From an uncultured bacterium (GTDB lineage Bacteria > Verrucomicrobiota > Kiritimatiellia > RFP12 > UBA1067): a DNA stretch of 50,096 nucleotides. The translations under genes and the position numbers were made by a program. The notes below the pieces were generated by a model. It did no database searches, was not told the origin of the DNA, and worked only from the letters and a program-made list of their open reading frames with translations. Positions 7,384 to 16,223 of the stretch are shown one piece after another (position 1 is the stretch's first letter; each line of letters begins with the position of its first letter). The stretch is taken from assembly GCA_902770045.1 (NCBI GenBank), contig CACXRO010000033.1, forward strand, positions 1 through 50,096, read 5' to 3'.

Positions 7384-7719
7384 ATGAGCAACGAGAAGTT
7401 TACGGTTCCGTCCACGCAGTTCACGGAGAGGCCAGAGGCGTATGAGCTGAAGGTGTCGCTCCCCGGCATCGGCAAGGAGGACGCGGAGCTGCACATCGAG
7501 GGCAAGACGCTGGTCCTGAAGGCGCACGCGAAGCACCAGAACCCGGCCGGGTTCAAGCAGGTGGTCGCGGAGTTCGAACGCCAGAGCTACGCGATGAGCG
7601 CGGAGCTGCCGGAGATGGCGGACCCTGCCTCGCTCAAGGCGAAGCTGGAGAACGGCCTGATGACCGTGACGATCGGCAAGCGGCCCGAGACGCAGCCGCG
7701 CAAGATCGAGATCGGCTAA
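7384..7719 (+). CDS. Small heat shock protein, Hsp20/alpha-crystallin family (second copy)
   Basis: 111 residues, almost bare alpha-crystallin domain: YELKVSLPGIGKEDAELHIEGKTL at the start and KLENGLMTVTIGK near the end, with a short C-terminal IEIG tail. It is preceded by AAAGGAG and lies 15 bp after the first Hsp20 gene, so the two are co-transcribed. The short N-terminal arm differs from its partner and suggests a mixed oligomer or client specialisation. Its stop lies only six bases from the stop of the convergent sigma factor gene. Confidence 0.93.
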   Translation: MSNEKFTVPSTQFTERPEAYELKVSLPGIGKEDAELHIEGKTLVLKAHAKHQNPAGFKQVVAEFERQSYAMSAELPEMADPASLKAKLENGLMTVTIGKRPETQPRKIEIG

Positions 7720-7725
7720 GGGCGA

Positions 7726-8373
7726 TCAGGCCTCGCGCGAGACGAGCTCGCGGCCGACCGCGACGATGCGCTTGTCGATGCGCACCTTGATCTGGCTGAC
7801 GTAGTTGCGCGAGATGCCGAAGCGCTCGGCGACCGAGGAGATGTCCTCGCCGTCGAGCGCGTAGGCGCGGTAGACGTCGCGGTCGCGCTTCGAGAGCGCG
7901 GTGTGTTCGAGGACATGCTCGACGGCGCTCTGGAGGACGGCTCGGCGCCAGTCGTCGTCGATGCGCTCGGGCGACTCCTCGGGGGCGGCAAGGGTCTCGG
8001 CGAGGGAGTCGGTCTCGTCGCCGCCGGAGTCTGAGCCGGTGGCGTCGATGGAGACGCGGCGGTCGGCGGCGCGGGCGAGCTCGCGGCGGCGGGACATCCT
8101 GACCTCGTTGACGATCATGGTGGCGAGGTAGGAGTGGAACTTGCCCTTCTCGGGGGTGTACTGGCCGGACCTGAGCACGTCGACAAGCTTGCCCAGGACC
8201 TGCATGAGGATGTCGTCGGCGTTCTCCTCGCCGCCCTTGTAGACGGCGAACTGGCGGATGGCGCCGCGGTAGGTGTCCCAGAACCGGACCCAGGCGGCGG
8301 AGTCGTCGCCGGCGGCGAGGTTCTTGATCTTGGCGATCAGGGTGACCGAGGTTGGAGGGAAGGCGCTGGCCAT
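7726..8373 (-). CDS. ECF-type RNA polymerase sigma factor
   Basis: 215 residues. Sigma region 2 is at about residues 20-95 (ENADDILMQVLGKLVDV, then EKGKFHSYLATMIVNEVR), followed by an acidic linker and region 4 with the helix-turn-helix DISSVAERFGISRNYVSQIKVRI near the C-terminus. The acidic DAED-like motif of region 2.2 is present (ADD), unlike the kinase-activated EcfP sigma factors that lack it. Its ATG shares a base with the TGA of the kinase gene (TGATG), so the two are translationally coupled. No anti-sigma factor gene is adjacent. Target promoters are unknown. Confidence 0.87.
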   Translation of the reverse strand: MASAFPPTSVTLIAKIKNLAAGDDSAAWVRFWDTYRGAIRQFAVYKGGEENADDILMQVLGKLVDVLRSGQYTPEKGKFHSYLATMIVNEVRMSRRRELARAADRRVSIDATGSDSGGDETDSLAETLAAPEESPERIDDDWRRAVLQSAVEHVLEHTALSKRDRDVYRAYALDGEDISSVAERFGISRNYVSQIKVRIDKRIVAVGRELVSREA

Positions 8374-9728
8374 CAGTGCTCCGAGATGCTGCCGAGGCGC
8401 TCGAGGGCGCGGTCGAGGAGCCAGCGCAGGACGTCGTCGTCGCCCACCTGCATGTAGGCTCCGTCGCCGGCGGGCACGAGGTCGAACAAGGTGGCGCCTC
8501 CGTCCTCCACGAGGACGTTGCGCATGTCCTCGAGGCGCTGGACGGCGGCTTCGAGCGAGATGCGGCCGGTGCGCGCCTCGGAAAGGACCTGGTGGGTGAG
8601 GACGAGGGCGTCGACGCGGGCGGCCTCGAGCTGAAGGCGTGAGGGCATGACGAGGTTGCCGTCGTCGTCCTCCTCCGACTCGGCGCGCGCCTCGGGCGGG
8701 ATGCGGAAGAGCTCGTCGAAGTCGGGGACGAGCCCGGCGAATCCGCTGGTCTGGAGCTTGAGCCGCCAGATCTCGCGGTCGGCGTAGTGCTTGCGGGCGG
8801 CAAAGACGAAGGAGACGGCGAGCACGATGACGAAGGCGGCGGCGTAGCGCGCGAGGTGGCGCGCAAGGTGGCCGCGGGACTTCTCGCGCATCCAGCGCTC
8901 CTCGAGATCGAGCTCGGTGCGCTCCATGCGGGCGCGCCACTCCTCCGCGTAGGAGCGGCACTCGCGCCCCTGGGGATTGGAGTGGAGGAGCCTGGGGATG
9001 ATCTCCTTCCAGACCGGGTCGTAGGTCTCGAGCGCGCCGACGACGTCGGTGCGGGAGTCGCACCAGAGCCCGGTGAGCAGGCGGAAGACGATGACCCCGA
9101 GCGCGTACCAGTCGCTCTGCGGGCTGGCGGCGACACCCATCTCCAGCTCCGGGGCCATGTAGCCGACGGAGCCCATGACGAGGCTGCGCCCTTCGCGGAG
9201 GCGGACGATGGTATTGACGGTGTCGACGATCTGGGTGCTGCCGTCGGAGGGGGCGACGACCTTGGAGATGCCGAAGTCGGTGAGCACGACGTGGCCGTCG
9301 GGCCCGACGAGGATGTTCTGGAGCTTGAGGTCGCGGTGGATGACGCCGTTGGCGTGGATGTAGGCGAGCGCGTCGCGGACATCGTCGTACCAGCGGCCGA
9401 TCTCGGCCTCGTCGGCGGAGCCGGGCGGGACGTCGGCGAGCGACTTCGCCTCGCCGTCCGCGTCGAGGACGAGGTCCATCACGAAGTAGGGGCGACCGGA
9501 GTCGGCGTCGACGCCGAAGTCGGTGACGCGCACGATGCGGGGGTGGCTGAGCTTCGCGAGCAGACGCCCCTCGGTCTCGAAGCGGCGGCGGACCTCGTCG
9601 TCGCCCTTCTCGAAGGTGAAGAGCTTGAGCGCGTGGCGCGAACCGAGGCGTGGATTGACGACCTCGTAGACCTCGCTCATTCCGCCCTTGCCGAGCAGGC
9701 GGACGGTTTCGTAGCCGGCGATGTTCAT
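8373..9728 (-). CDS. Membrane-anchored Ser/Thr protein kinase
   Basis: 451 residues. An N-terminal Hanks-type kinase domain has Gly loop GKGGMSEVYE (13-22), Lys35, Glu53, catalytic HRDLKLQN (131-138, Leu instead of the usual Pro after Lys), DFG (151-153) and the APE motif in YMAPELEMG. One transmembrane helix lies at about residues 295-312, followed by a roughly 140-residue C-terminal domain without PASTA or WD repeats. The ATG overlaps the TGA of the BspA-like gene (ATGA), and the stop overlaps the sigma factor start. This coupling suggests a signalling pair in which the kinase modulates the sigma factor; that is an inference. Confidence 0.92.
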   Translation of the reverse strand: MNIAGYETVRLLGKGGMSEVYEVVNPRLGSRHALKLFTFEKGDDEVRRRFETEGRLLAKLSHPRIVRVTDFGVDADSGRPYFVMDLVLDADGEAKSLADVPPGSADEAEIGRWYDDVRDALAYIHANGVIHRDLKLQNILVGPDGHVVLTDFGISKVVAPSDGSTQIVDTVNTIVRLREGRSLVMGSVGYMAPELEMGVAASPQSDWYALGVIVFRLLTGLWCDSRTDVVGALETYDPVWKEIIPRLLHSNPQGRECRSYAEEWRARMERTELDLEERWMREKSRGHLARHLARYAAAFVIVLAVSFVFAARKHYADREIWRLKLQTSGFAGLVPDFDELFRIPPEARAESEEDDDGNLVMPSRLQLEAARVDALVLTHQVLSEARTGRISLEAAVQRLEDMRNVLVEDGGATLFDLVPAGDGAYMQVGDDDVLRWLLDRALERLGSISEH

Positions 9729-10801
9729 TCGGTGGGCTTGGATGCCTTGACCTTGACGCGGTAGAACGCGGATTCGGAGACGCGCCGGGTGCAGGGCACC
9801 TCGCAGTCGCCGTCGCCGTCGGGCGCGCGGACAAAGGAGTCAAGGTCGTTGGCGAAGGCGGGGTCGGCGAGCGAGTCCTTCACCTCGCAGCCATACCACA
9901 GCCCCTGGACCGCGTTGCTCACGGTGATGCCCACCTCGACGCCGGAGGCGTCCTGGTCGACCGTCATCGGCGGGCCGGCATGGGAGCCGATGACCGGCGC
10001 GGGGACTTCCGCGGGGTTGACGTCGACGTAGGCGACGTAGCCCTGGCCGCCGTCGACGGGCACGGCGACGGCGCGCACGTACTTGATGTCGAGGCCGGCC
10101 GCGATGTCCTCGTCCGTCAGCACCACGACGACGCTTTCCGCGACAAAGGCATCTGCCTCTTCCTGGCTGTCGGCGGGGAAGGCGTCGGTGACGGTGCCGT
10201 TGAGGAGGTTGATGACGGTGCCGACCGGGATGATCGTGAGCGTTGGATACGCCTCCTCCCAATTTTCAGCCTCCCTTGCAGGGCAGTAGACGGTGGTGAG
10301 CTCGGTGAAGATGTTGGTGACGCTGAAGGACGTCGGCGGCGCAGCGGCGGCGTCGGAGACGCGGAGGGTCTTGAGGATGAAGCAGTCGCGGAAAGGCTCC
10401 TTGTCCTCGATGTTCTCGGTGCCGTCCGCCCAGTTCCAGGAATCGCACGAGACCTCGGTCAGGTTGGAGCAGCCGCCGAAGGAGATGTAGCCGACGGAAT
10501 GCACGCAGGAGGGAATCGTGAGCGTCGTGATGCGCATGTAGGCAAACGAGGCATCGCCGATTGCAGGGACGCTCTGTCCGGAAAGGTTGAGGGTGGTGGC
10601 CGCCCTGCACTGCGCGAACACCTGATTTTTCGCCGCATTGGGGAACGGCTCGGCGTACATGATGTCGTCGTTGCCGTAGCCATCGTAACCGGCGATCTCG
10701 TCGATGTAGTGGTTCTCGTAGCCGCCGTTGTAGGCGAGCGCAGATGCGCCGGCCATGGCCAGCGTAAGGACGAGAATGTACTTCGCGCCGCGCATCTTCA
10801 C
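9725..10801 (-). CDS. Secreted BspA-like leucine-rich repeat protein
   Basis: 358 residues. A signal peptide (about 1-23, ending ASALA) precedes BspA/LRR_5-type repeats (IGDASFAYMRITTLTIPSCV, VGYISFGGCSNLTEV, FRDCFILKTLRVSD). A second half has no recognised fold and ends in SAFYRVKVK, a tail like that of the giant protein in this window (SGFYRVEIEQ). GTG at 10801 forms a GTGA overlap with the coaE stop; an ATG at 10795 is the alternative. BspA-like proteins bind host or matrix surfaces. Being directly upstream of the kinase it could be its signal or ligand; unproven. Confidence 0.78.
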   Translation of the reverse strand: MKMRGAKYILVLTLAMAGASALAYNGGYENHYIDEIAGYDGYGNDDIMYAEPFPNAAKNQVFAQCRAATTLNLSGQSVPAIGDASFAYMRITTLTIPSCVHSVGYISFGGCSNLTEVSCDSWNWADGTENIEDKEPFRDCFILKTLRVSDAAAAPPTSFSVTNIFTELTTVYCPAREAENWEEAYPTLTIIPVGTVINLLNGTVTDAFPADSQEEADAFVAESVVVVLTDEDIAAGLDIKYVRAVAVPVDGGQGYVAYVDVNPAEVPAPVIGSHAGPPMTVDQDASGVEVGITVSNAVQGLWYGCEVKDSLADPAFANDLDSFVRAPDGDGDCEVPCTRRVSESAFYRVKVKASKPTE

Positions 10802-11385
10802 TCTACTCCTTTCAGCATATTGCGAATTATATCATTTTTTTCGCCGCGTGTGTTGAATTCCCGAATGGTTTCTGCGAAGGCGCGGACGCCGGCGCGGAGG
10901 TCGTCGACGGAGCCGTCGTTGCGGATGACGAAGTCGGCTCGTTTTGCCTTCTCCTCTACCGGCAGTTGCGCGGCGAGGCGGGCGAGCGCCTCCTCGCGCG
11001 AATAGCCGCGCCGGGCGATCATACGCGCAAGCTGCGCCTCGCGCGCGGAGGCGATGCAGCCGACGAAGGCGAAGTCCCCTTCCCAGCCGGCCTCGTAGAG
11101 AAGCGGGACGACCACGACGCGCGGCGGCGCGGAGGCGGCGCGGGGCGCGTCCATCCACGCGAAGAGACGCGCGCGCACCTGGGGGTGCAGTTCGCGCTCG
11201 AGCGCACGGCGCTTCTCCGGGTCGGCGAAGACCTCGGCGGCGAGGCGGCGGCGCTCGGCGGGATCGGGCAGGAGCTCGTGGACGACATCGTCGGCGTCGA
11301 GCGTCTCGACTCCGAGGTCGTTGAGCATCTTTGCCGCGAGCGATTTGCCGCAGGCGATGCCGCCGGTTAGCGCGATGCGGGACAT
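10798..11385 (-). CDS. coaE: Dephospho-CoA kinase
   Basis: 195 residues, normal length. Starts MSRIALTGGIACGKS, with the P-loop at residues 8-15, then LDADDVVHELL and VVVPLLYEAGWE typical of CoaE. It phosphorylates the 3' OH of dephospho-CoA, the last step of CoA synthesis. The Met at 11385 is chosen over 11409 because the P-loop strand begins directly after it. It lies 52 bp after the InlB-repeat gene and its stop overlaps the start of the BspA-like gene. In the upstream gap CGCCAA and TTGGCG (11404-11419) form a six-pair hairpin without a T-run. Confidence 0.95.
   Translation of the reverse strand: MSRIALTGGIACGKSLAAKMLNDLGVETLDADDVVHELLPDPAERRRLAAEVFADPEKRRALERELHPQVRARLFAWMDAPRAASAPPRVVVVPLLYEAGWEGDFAFVGCIASAREAQLARMIARRGYSREEALARLAAQLPVEEKAKRADFVIRNDGSVDDLRAGVRAFAETIREFNTRGEKNDIIRNMLKGVE
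10826..10834 (-). promoter_or_regulatory. Extended -10 promoter inside coaE
   Basis: On the minus strand TGATATAAT lies within the last codons of coaE, about 25 nt before the start of the BspA-like gene. No strong -35. It would give the BspA-kinase-sigma group its own transcription start independent of coaE. Confidence 0.55.
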
Positions 11386-11426
11386 ATTCGTGGTTCGCTT
11401 TTCCGCCAAAGCCTTGGCGAAGGCGG

Positions 11427-11447
11427 GTGGTTCGTGACTAGTGACTA
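11427..11447 (+). repeat. Heptamer array over the stop codon of the InlB-repeat gene
   Basis: GTGGTTC, GTGACTA, GTGACTA, three 7-bp units. The stop codon (11438-11440) and the last two sense codons lie inside the array, so the repeat contributes to the C-terminal Asn-Ser-His. A further GTGGTTC lies at 11390-11396, next to coaE. The same heptamer class appears at 27438-27472. Confidence 0.6.
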
Positions 11448-14400
11448 TTTTTTTCGATGGGAAACTGGGCAGCGCCGGCGAAGCCGGGGAAGCCGTACTT
11501 CGACGACGGCGCGAAGTAGAGGAACGTCACGCCGGTGAAAGAAGGCGCGTCCGCCTCCGAAGTGGGAATCACCACCGTCGAGCAGGTCGGCTTGTAGGCG
11601 TTGAACGTCATCGTCGCCGTCACCGCGCCGGCCGGCGTCACCTTGAGCGAGAGCGTCTCGGTCGGCAGCATCCCCATCGCCTCGCCAGCTTCGCTCGTGC
11701 CCTTGATCGTGAAGGTCCTGTACTGCTGCTTCGAACTCGTGTAGAAATACTTCCTTCCCACGGCCTTGTAGTCGGAACGTCCCCAGAGGTTCTGCCAGGC
11801 GCCTACGGTGGAGCCTTCCGTCTCCTCCATTATCACCATGCCACGGACCGGGACGTCCAGGACCACCGGTACGGACAGGACCGAGAACGTGAATTTGCGC
11901 TTGACGTACTTCTTGACGGACTTCGTCGTCCACTTGCCCTTCACCTTCACCCGCTCCTTTACCGTGTAAGCGTACTGGGCGACGACATTCGTGCAGACGA
12001 GCTCCTGGCAGCTAAGCACATTGGTGGGCGCGGGTTCCGGCAGCGCCGCCGTGTAGCTCGCCGCGGTGAAGGTCCAGTTGGTGCCGCGGTCGTAGAACTT
12101 ACCGCTGATCTTGCCGACGGACGACACCGTGATTGTCGCAATTCCGTTGGTCGTGTCGTCCTCGCCGCCGACGAAGCCGTTGAAGGTCCCCTTCGCCCAG
12201 GCCGGGAGGCCGTCCACCTTCAGTGCGACGCGCTGGCTGACGGACTTGCCGTTGAGCGTGGCAGTCACGGTGACGAGGTACGTCCCCGCCTTGGTGGTGA
12301 AGCCGGTGAAGGCGTAGCTGCCGTCGCCGAGGTTGACGAGTTTGATCCCGGCGGGCAGCCCGCTCGCGGTCACCGTCGCGTTGCTCGTGGCGCTGAACGC
12401 CATCAGGTCGGCGTAATTCAAGCCGACTACGCCGCCGTTGATGATGCCGCCGATGTTGTTGAAGCCTAGCGAGAGCTCCGCGTCGTTGGCGACGACCTTC
12501 CAGAGGATCTGCGCGGTCTTGGCGACCGTCTTCTTGCCGCTCTTCACGTTCTTGGTGAAGGTGACGACGTAGGTGCCGGTCTTCTTGGGCGTGCCGACGA
12601 TGGTCTGGCCGGACTGCTTCAGGTACTTGCCGGTCTTCTTCTTCGCGTTCTTGTAGGCATAGGTGTCATTCGCCGCGAACGTGAGCCCGCTCGGCAGCCC
12701 GGCCACCTTCGCCACATTGCCGCCGACGGCCGCCACGGCCGGCAGCGAGACGCCGCCGCACTCGCCGCCCCACACCAGGTCCCAGTCGACTGGCACGTAC
12801 GCCATCGTGGTGATGTTGGTGAGGTCGGCGCCAAACCGCGATACATCCACCGCCGCGGGCGTCACGAGCACGCGGAACTTCATGGTTTCGTAGAATGCGC
12901 CCTTCTTCTTCTTCGCGGTGATCGTGAAGAGGCCGGCCTTGGTGGTCTTGCCGTAGACCGAGTACGCTTCGGCGACGACGATCGTCTTCTTGCCGGACTT
13001 CTTCGTCACCCTCTTGGCGGTGTACTTGAGGCCGGTAGGCAGTCCGGAGACGCTCCAGCCCTTGGTGACGCCGGGCAGGTAGTACTGCTCGTTAATCGAC
13101 TGGCCGAGCGCGAGGTCGGCGAGGACCACGACGTCCTGCGCCAGCACCTCGATAGGCAGGTCGAAGGTCTGCGTCACGCCGCTAACGGTGATCACGAGAT
13201 AGGCGGGCCTCGTCATGTAGTCGAGTGCGGCGGTCGGCACGCCCTCGATCCACCACTCGGTCTTCGCCTTCTTGGTGACCTTGCCCTTCTTGTTCTTGAC
13301 CGCGGCGTTGTACTTGAGCTTGAGCCCGGCGGGCAGCCCCTTCGCGACCACGCTGAAGACGGTCCCGTTCGTCGGCACCTCGTAGCCAAGCTCCGTCAGC
13401 GTCGCCTTGAAGTACTCGCCCACCTTCAGCGAGAACTGGATCGGCCCGGTGTAGGTCCAATGTGCATAGAGCGTGTGGTCGGCCGCGATCTTGACGGTGG
13501 AGCCTGAAGTCACCTCGCTGCCGCCGGACGGCTCGGTGAACCAGCCGGCGAATTCCCAGTCGCCTTCGCGCGTCGCGGTCGCAAGCTCGCCGTAGTCGGC
13601 GTCGTAGGTGACGTTTGTCGACAGAGGCGAGACCGAGTCGCCGCCGTTGGCGTCGAACGTGACCTCGTACGTGTTCGCCGACCAGTGTGCGTAGAGCGTA
13701 TGGTTGGCCTCGTTCGTGACAATGGAGCTCGCAGTGACCTCGCTGCCGCCGGACGGCTCGGTGAACCAGCCGGTTGGCTCATAGCCCGCACGGGTTGCGA
13801 TCGCAAGCTCGCCGTATGCCAATTCGTTGGTCACCTGCTTCGACGAGGGCGTGACCGAGTCGCCGCCGTTGGCGTCGAAGGCAACGGTGCAAACGACCGG
13901 CTCGGGCGGGGGCGGCGGCTCCGGCGGAGTGGTCCAGACGGCGACGAGCGTGTTGGTGCCGCCGCCGGGTGCGAGATCGACGACAGTGGCGCCGTCGGGA
14001 TAGTCGCGGTTGTTGTCCTTGTCGTGCCAGTGGTCGAAAGTGCAGTCGACGAAGGTGAAGGCGTTGGACGGCAGCGTTGCCGCGACACCGCTCAGGTAGG
14101 TCTTGTCCGCCATCTCGCCAGAGCCGCCGTTGGCGTCGAAGCGGACGGTGTAGACGAGGTTGGAGTCGGCGTCCGGAAGCCAGGTGACGTTGCGGAGGAA
14201 GAGGTGGCTTTTTTCTTTCCATTCCGGGTCCAGCATAGAATCCTGCAAAGAATACCAGAAAATGGCCTGGTCGTTGCCGGCAGGAACGGGGAAGCTCCGC
14301 TCGTACCAGACATTGGTCGCGGTATTCTTGGCGGCGGTGCTGTCCTTGGCGACTGCGCTTTGGGATCCGTTGATATTGACGCCCTTGGTGGTCGCGGTCT

Positions 14401-16189
14401 TCGGATAATCAGCGGGGGGAGGACCGGAGACGCACCACTCGAAGGAGAGGGTGCCAGGGCCGTTGACGGCGGCATCCAACTGAGAGCTGGCGTTCGCATT
14501 GCCGCTCATGAGACTGACTTCGCCGGCGTCGTTGGTGTAGACGGTCCAGCGGTTGTCGCCGGTGGACTCGAGCTTGAGGGTGTCGCAGCCGATGGCGCGG
14601 CTCAGGTCGGTGAGCGCGGCATCCCAGACGGCGTAGAGCGGAACGACGGCGCCGGCGATGGTGGCGAGGTTGGTGACCACGGCTTCGTCGAGAAAGTCCG
14701 GTTCGGTGGCCTTGGGGTCGAGCGCCCAGCCGAGGAATGCGCCGAGCGGGTTGGTAATGGTGGTGCAGGGCGGGAGGTTGGTCGGGGAGTCGTAGACGCA
14801 CTCGATGTCGTCCATCTCGCCTTTGGCGGTGGCGGCGCCGCGCTTGAACGAGACGGTGTAACTTACCGGCTCCCAGGTGGCGACGAGTTCGCCGGTGGTG
14901 CCGTCGGCGAAGAGGTTACGCACCGTCGCTCCGTCGAGGTAGTTGGTGCCGTGGGCGTCGTCGCGCCAGGAGACGAAGGCGTAGCCGGCGCGGACGAAGG
15001 CATTGGAGGCAAGGGCGGCGTCGACGTCCCAGGGAATGGTCTGGACATCCATTTCACCGCTGCCGCCACCAGGCAGGAAGCAGACACGATAGGCGGCCGC
15101 GTCCCACTGGGCGTAGAGGGTGACGAGGTCGTTGTTGTTGGTGGTGAGGTTGACGACATTGGCACAGTTGGTGAAGCTGTCGCCGGTGCCGTCAACCTTG
15201 GTGTTCCAGCCCAGGAACTTGCTGCCGGAGCGCTCGAATCCGTTGGGGGAAAGCGTGAACGGCTCGTCGTAGACGCGGTTGCTCATCGGATTCATCGAGC
15301 CGGAGGTGGCTCCGTTGCCGTCGAAGGCCACGGTGTATATTATCTTGCTCCACTTCGCGCGGACGGAGAAGTCGGAGGTTTCGTTGACCAGGGCGGATTC
15401 GGAGATCCGGGTGGAGCTGTCGTCGATGTTCTTGAACCAGCCGTCGAGCAAATATCCGCACATGGAAACATTCGGGAGCGGGCCGTAGGAGCTGCCGTAG
15501 GCCACGGTGCGGGTGGCCTCGGAGGGGTCGGCGAACGTGCCTCCGTTCGGATTGAAGGTGAGGGTGGACGTGATCCCGTTCCAGTGGGCGTAGAGGGCAT
15601 GGGCGGTGGCGTTGGAGACGATGGTGCTCGCGGTGACCTCGCTACCGCCGGACGACTGGGTGAACCAACCGGCGAAGTTGTAGCCGTCGCGCGTCACGCG
15701 GTTGTTCTCAACATCGAGCTTGGGGCCATATTCATCGCCATAGACGACGCGTACAAGGTTGGTTGCGTCGGGCGAGAAGTCGCCGTTGCAGGGATTGAGG
15801 GTGACGTCATAGGTCGGAGCAAAGTAAGGAAAGAGTTGGAGGGATTTTATTGCCGCGTCATATGTAAACGTGATGGGATTGTCAAAAGAGGTGTTGACTG
15901 GGCCAGGTCCCGGATCGACGACATAATATTTCCAATAACGAAAAACATAACCATCATTGGCGGTGGCCGTAAAGTCGGCGGAATTCACCTCGTCAGACAG
16001 GTCCTTGGTTACGGGAGAGCGCGAGCCGCACGCCCCGGTGGTGTCGTTGGTATTGGCGATGTTCCTCGCCTGGGCGACACTGATGCGCTCGACAGCCGCC
16101 TGGACCGCGGGGGCGGCAAGGAAAAGCGAGAGAAGGCCCAGCGCGGCAATCCGCGCGGGGCGCTTCAGCGTCTTGGTGATGAAGTCCAT
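11438..16189 (-). CDS. Large secreted InlB B-repeat (Flg_new) and Ig-like repeat protein
   Basis: 1583 residues. Signal peptide at about 1-32 (ends AVQAA). Eight Listeria-Bacteroides/InlB B-type repeats follow, each about 70 residues ending in ALYAHW-like motifs (examples GWFTEPSGGSEVTA and LVAVWTT), with a beta-sandwich insert between repeats five and six and a PPEPPPPPEP linker after repeat six. The second half has about four putative-Ig (He_PIG-like) units marked GLPAGLKL or GLPTGLKY and many KKxGKKT loops. No sortase signal, LPxTG motif or autotransporter barrel is seen. Likely a surface or extracellular adhesin. Good AAGGAG before the ATG; 34 bp after the secretin gene, so probably co-transcribed with it. 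Confidence 0.85.
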   Translation of the reverse strand: MDFITKTLKRPARIAALGLLSLFLAAPAVQAAVERISVAQARNIANTNDTTGACGSRSPVTKDLSDEVNSADFTATANDGYVFRYWKYYVVDPGPGPVNTSFDNPITFTYDAAIKSLQLFPYFAPTYDVTLNPCNGDFSPDATNLVRVVYGDEYGPKLDVENNRVTRDGYNFAGWFTQSSGGSEVTASTIVSNATAHALYAHWNGITSTLTFNPNGGTFADPSEATRTVAYGSSYGPLPNVSMCGYLLDGWFKNIDDSSTRISESALVNETSDFSVRAKWSKIIYTVAFDGNGATSGSMNPMSNRVYDEPFTLSPNGFERSGSKFLGWNTKVDGTGDSFTNCANVVNLTTNNNDLVTLYAQWDAAAYRVCFLPGGGSGEMDVQTIPWDVDAALASNAFVRAGYAFVSWRDDAHGTNYLDGATVRNLFADGTTGELVATWEPVSYTVSFKRGAATAKGEMDDIECVYDSPTNLPPCTTITNPLGAFLGWALDPKATEPDFLDEAVVTNLATIAGAVVPLYAVWDAALTDLSRAIGCDTLKLESTGDNRWTVYTNDAGEVSLMSGNANASSQLDAAVNGPGTLSFEWCVSGPPPADYPKTATTKGVNINGSQSAVAKDSTAAKNTATNVWYERSFPVPAGNDQAIFWYSLQDSMLDPEWKEKSHLFLRNVTWLPDADSNLVYTVRFDANGGSGEMADKTYLSGVAATLPSNAFTFVDCTFDHWHDKDNNRDYPDGATVVDLAPGGGTNTLVAVWTTPPEPPPPPEPVVCTVAFDANGGDSVTPSSKQVTNELAYGELAIATRAGYEPTGWFTEPSGGSEVTASSIVTNEANHTLYAHWSANTYEVTFDANGGDSVSPLSTNVTYDADYGELATATREGDWEFAGWFTEPSGGSEVTSGSTVKIAADHTLYAHWTYTGPIQFSLKVGEYFKATLTELGYEVPTNGTVFSVVAKGLPAGLKLKYNAAVKNKKGKVTKKAKTEWWIEGVPTAALDYMTRPAYLVITVSGVTQTFDLPIEVLAQDVVVLADLALGQSINEQYYLPGVTKGWSVSGLPTGLKYTAKRVTKKSGKKTIVVAEAYSVYGKTTKAGLFTITAKKKKGAFYETMKFRVLVTPAAVDVSRFGADLTNITTMAYVPVDWDLVWGGECGGVSLPAVAAVGGNVAKVAGLPSGLTFAANDTYAYKNAKKKTGKYLKQSGQTIVGTPKKTGTYVVTFTKNVKSGKKTVAKTAQILWKVVANDAELSLGFNNIGGIINGGVVGLNYADLMAFSATSNATVTASGLPAGIKLVNLGDGSYAFTGFTTKAGTYLVTVTATLNGKSVSQRVALKVDGLPAWAKGTFNGFVGGEDDTTNGIATITVSSVGKISGKFYDRGTNWTFTAASYTAALPEPAPTNVLSCQELVCTNVVAQYAYTVKERVKVKGKWTTKSVKKYVKRKFTFSVLSVPVVLDVPVRGMVIMEETEGSTVGAWQNLWGRSDYKAVGRKYFYTSSKQQYRTFTIKGTSEAGEAMGMLPTETLSLKVTPAGAVTATMTFNAYKPTCSTVVIPTSEADAPSFTGVTFLYFAPSSKYGFPGFAGAAQFPIEKNSH

Positions 16190-16223
16190 AGCCGTCTCCT
16201 TCCCGACGGCCCTGGGGGCGGGA

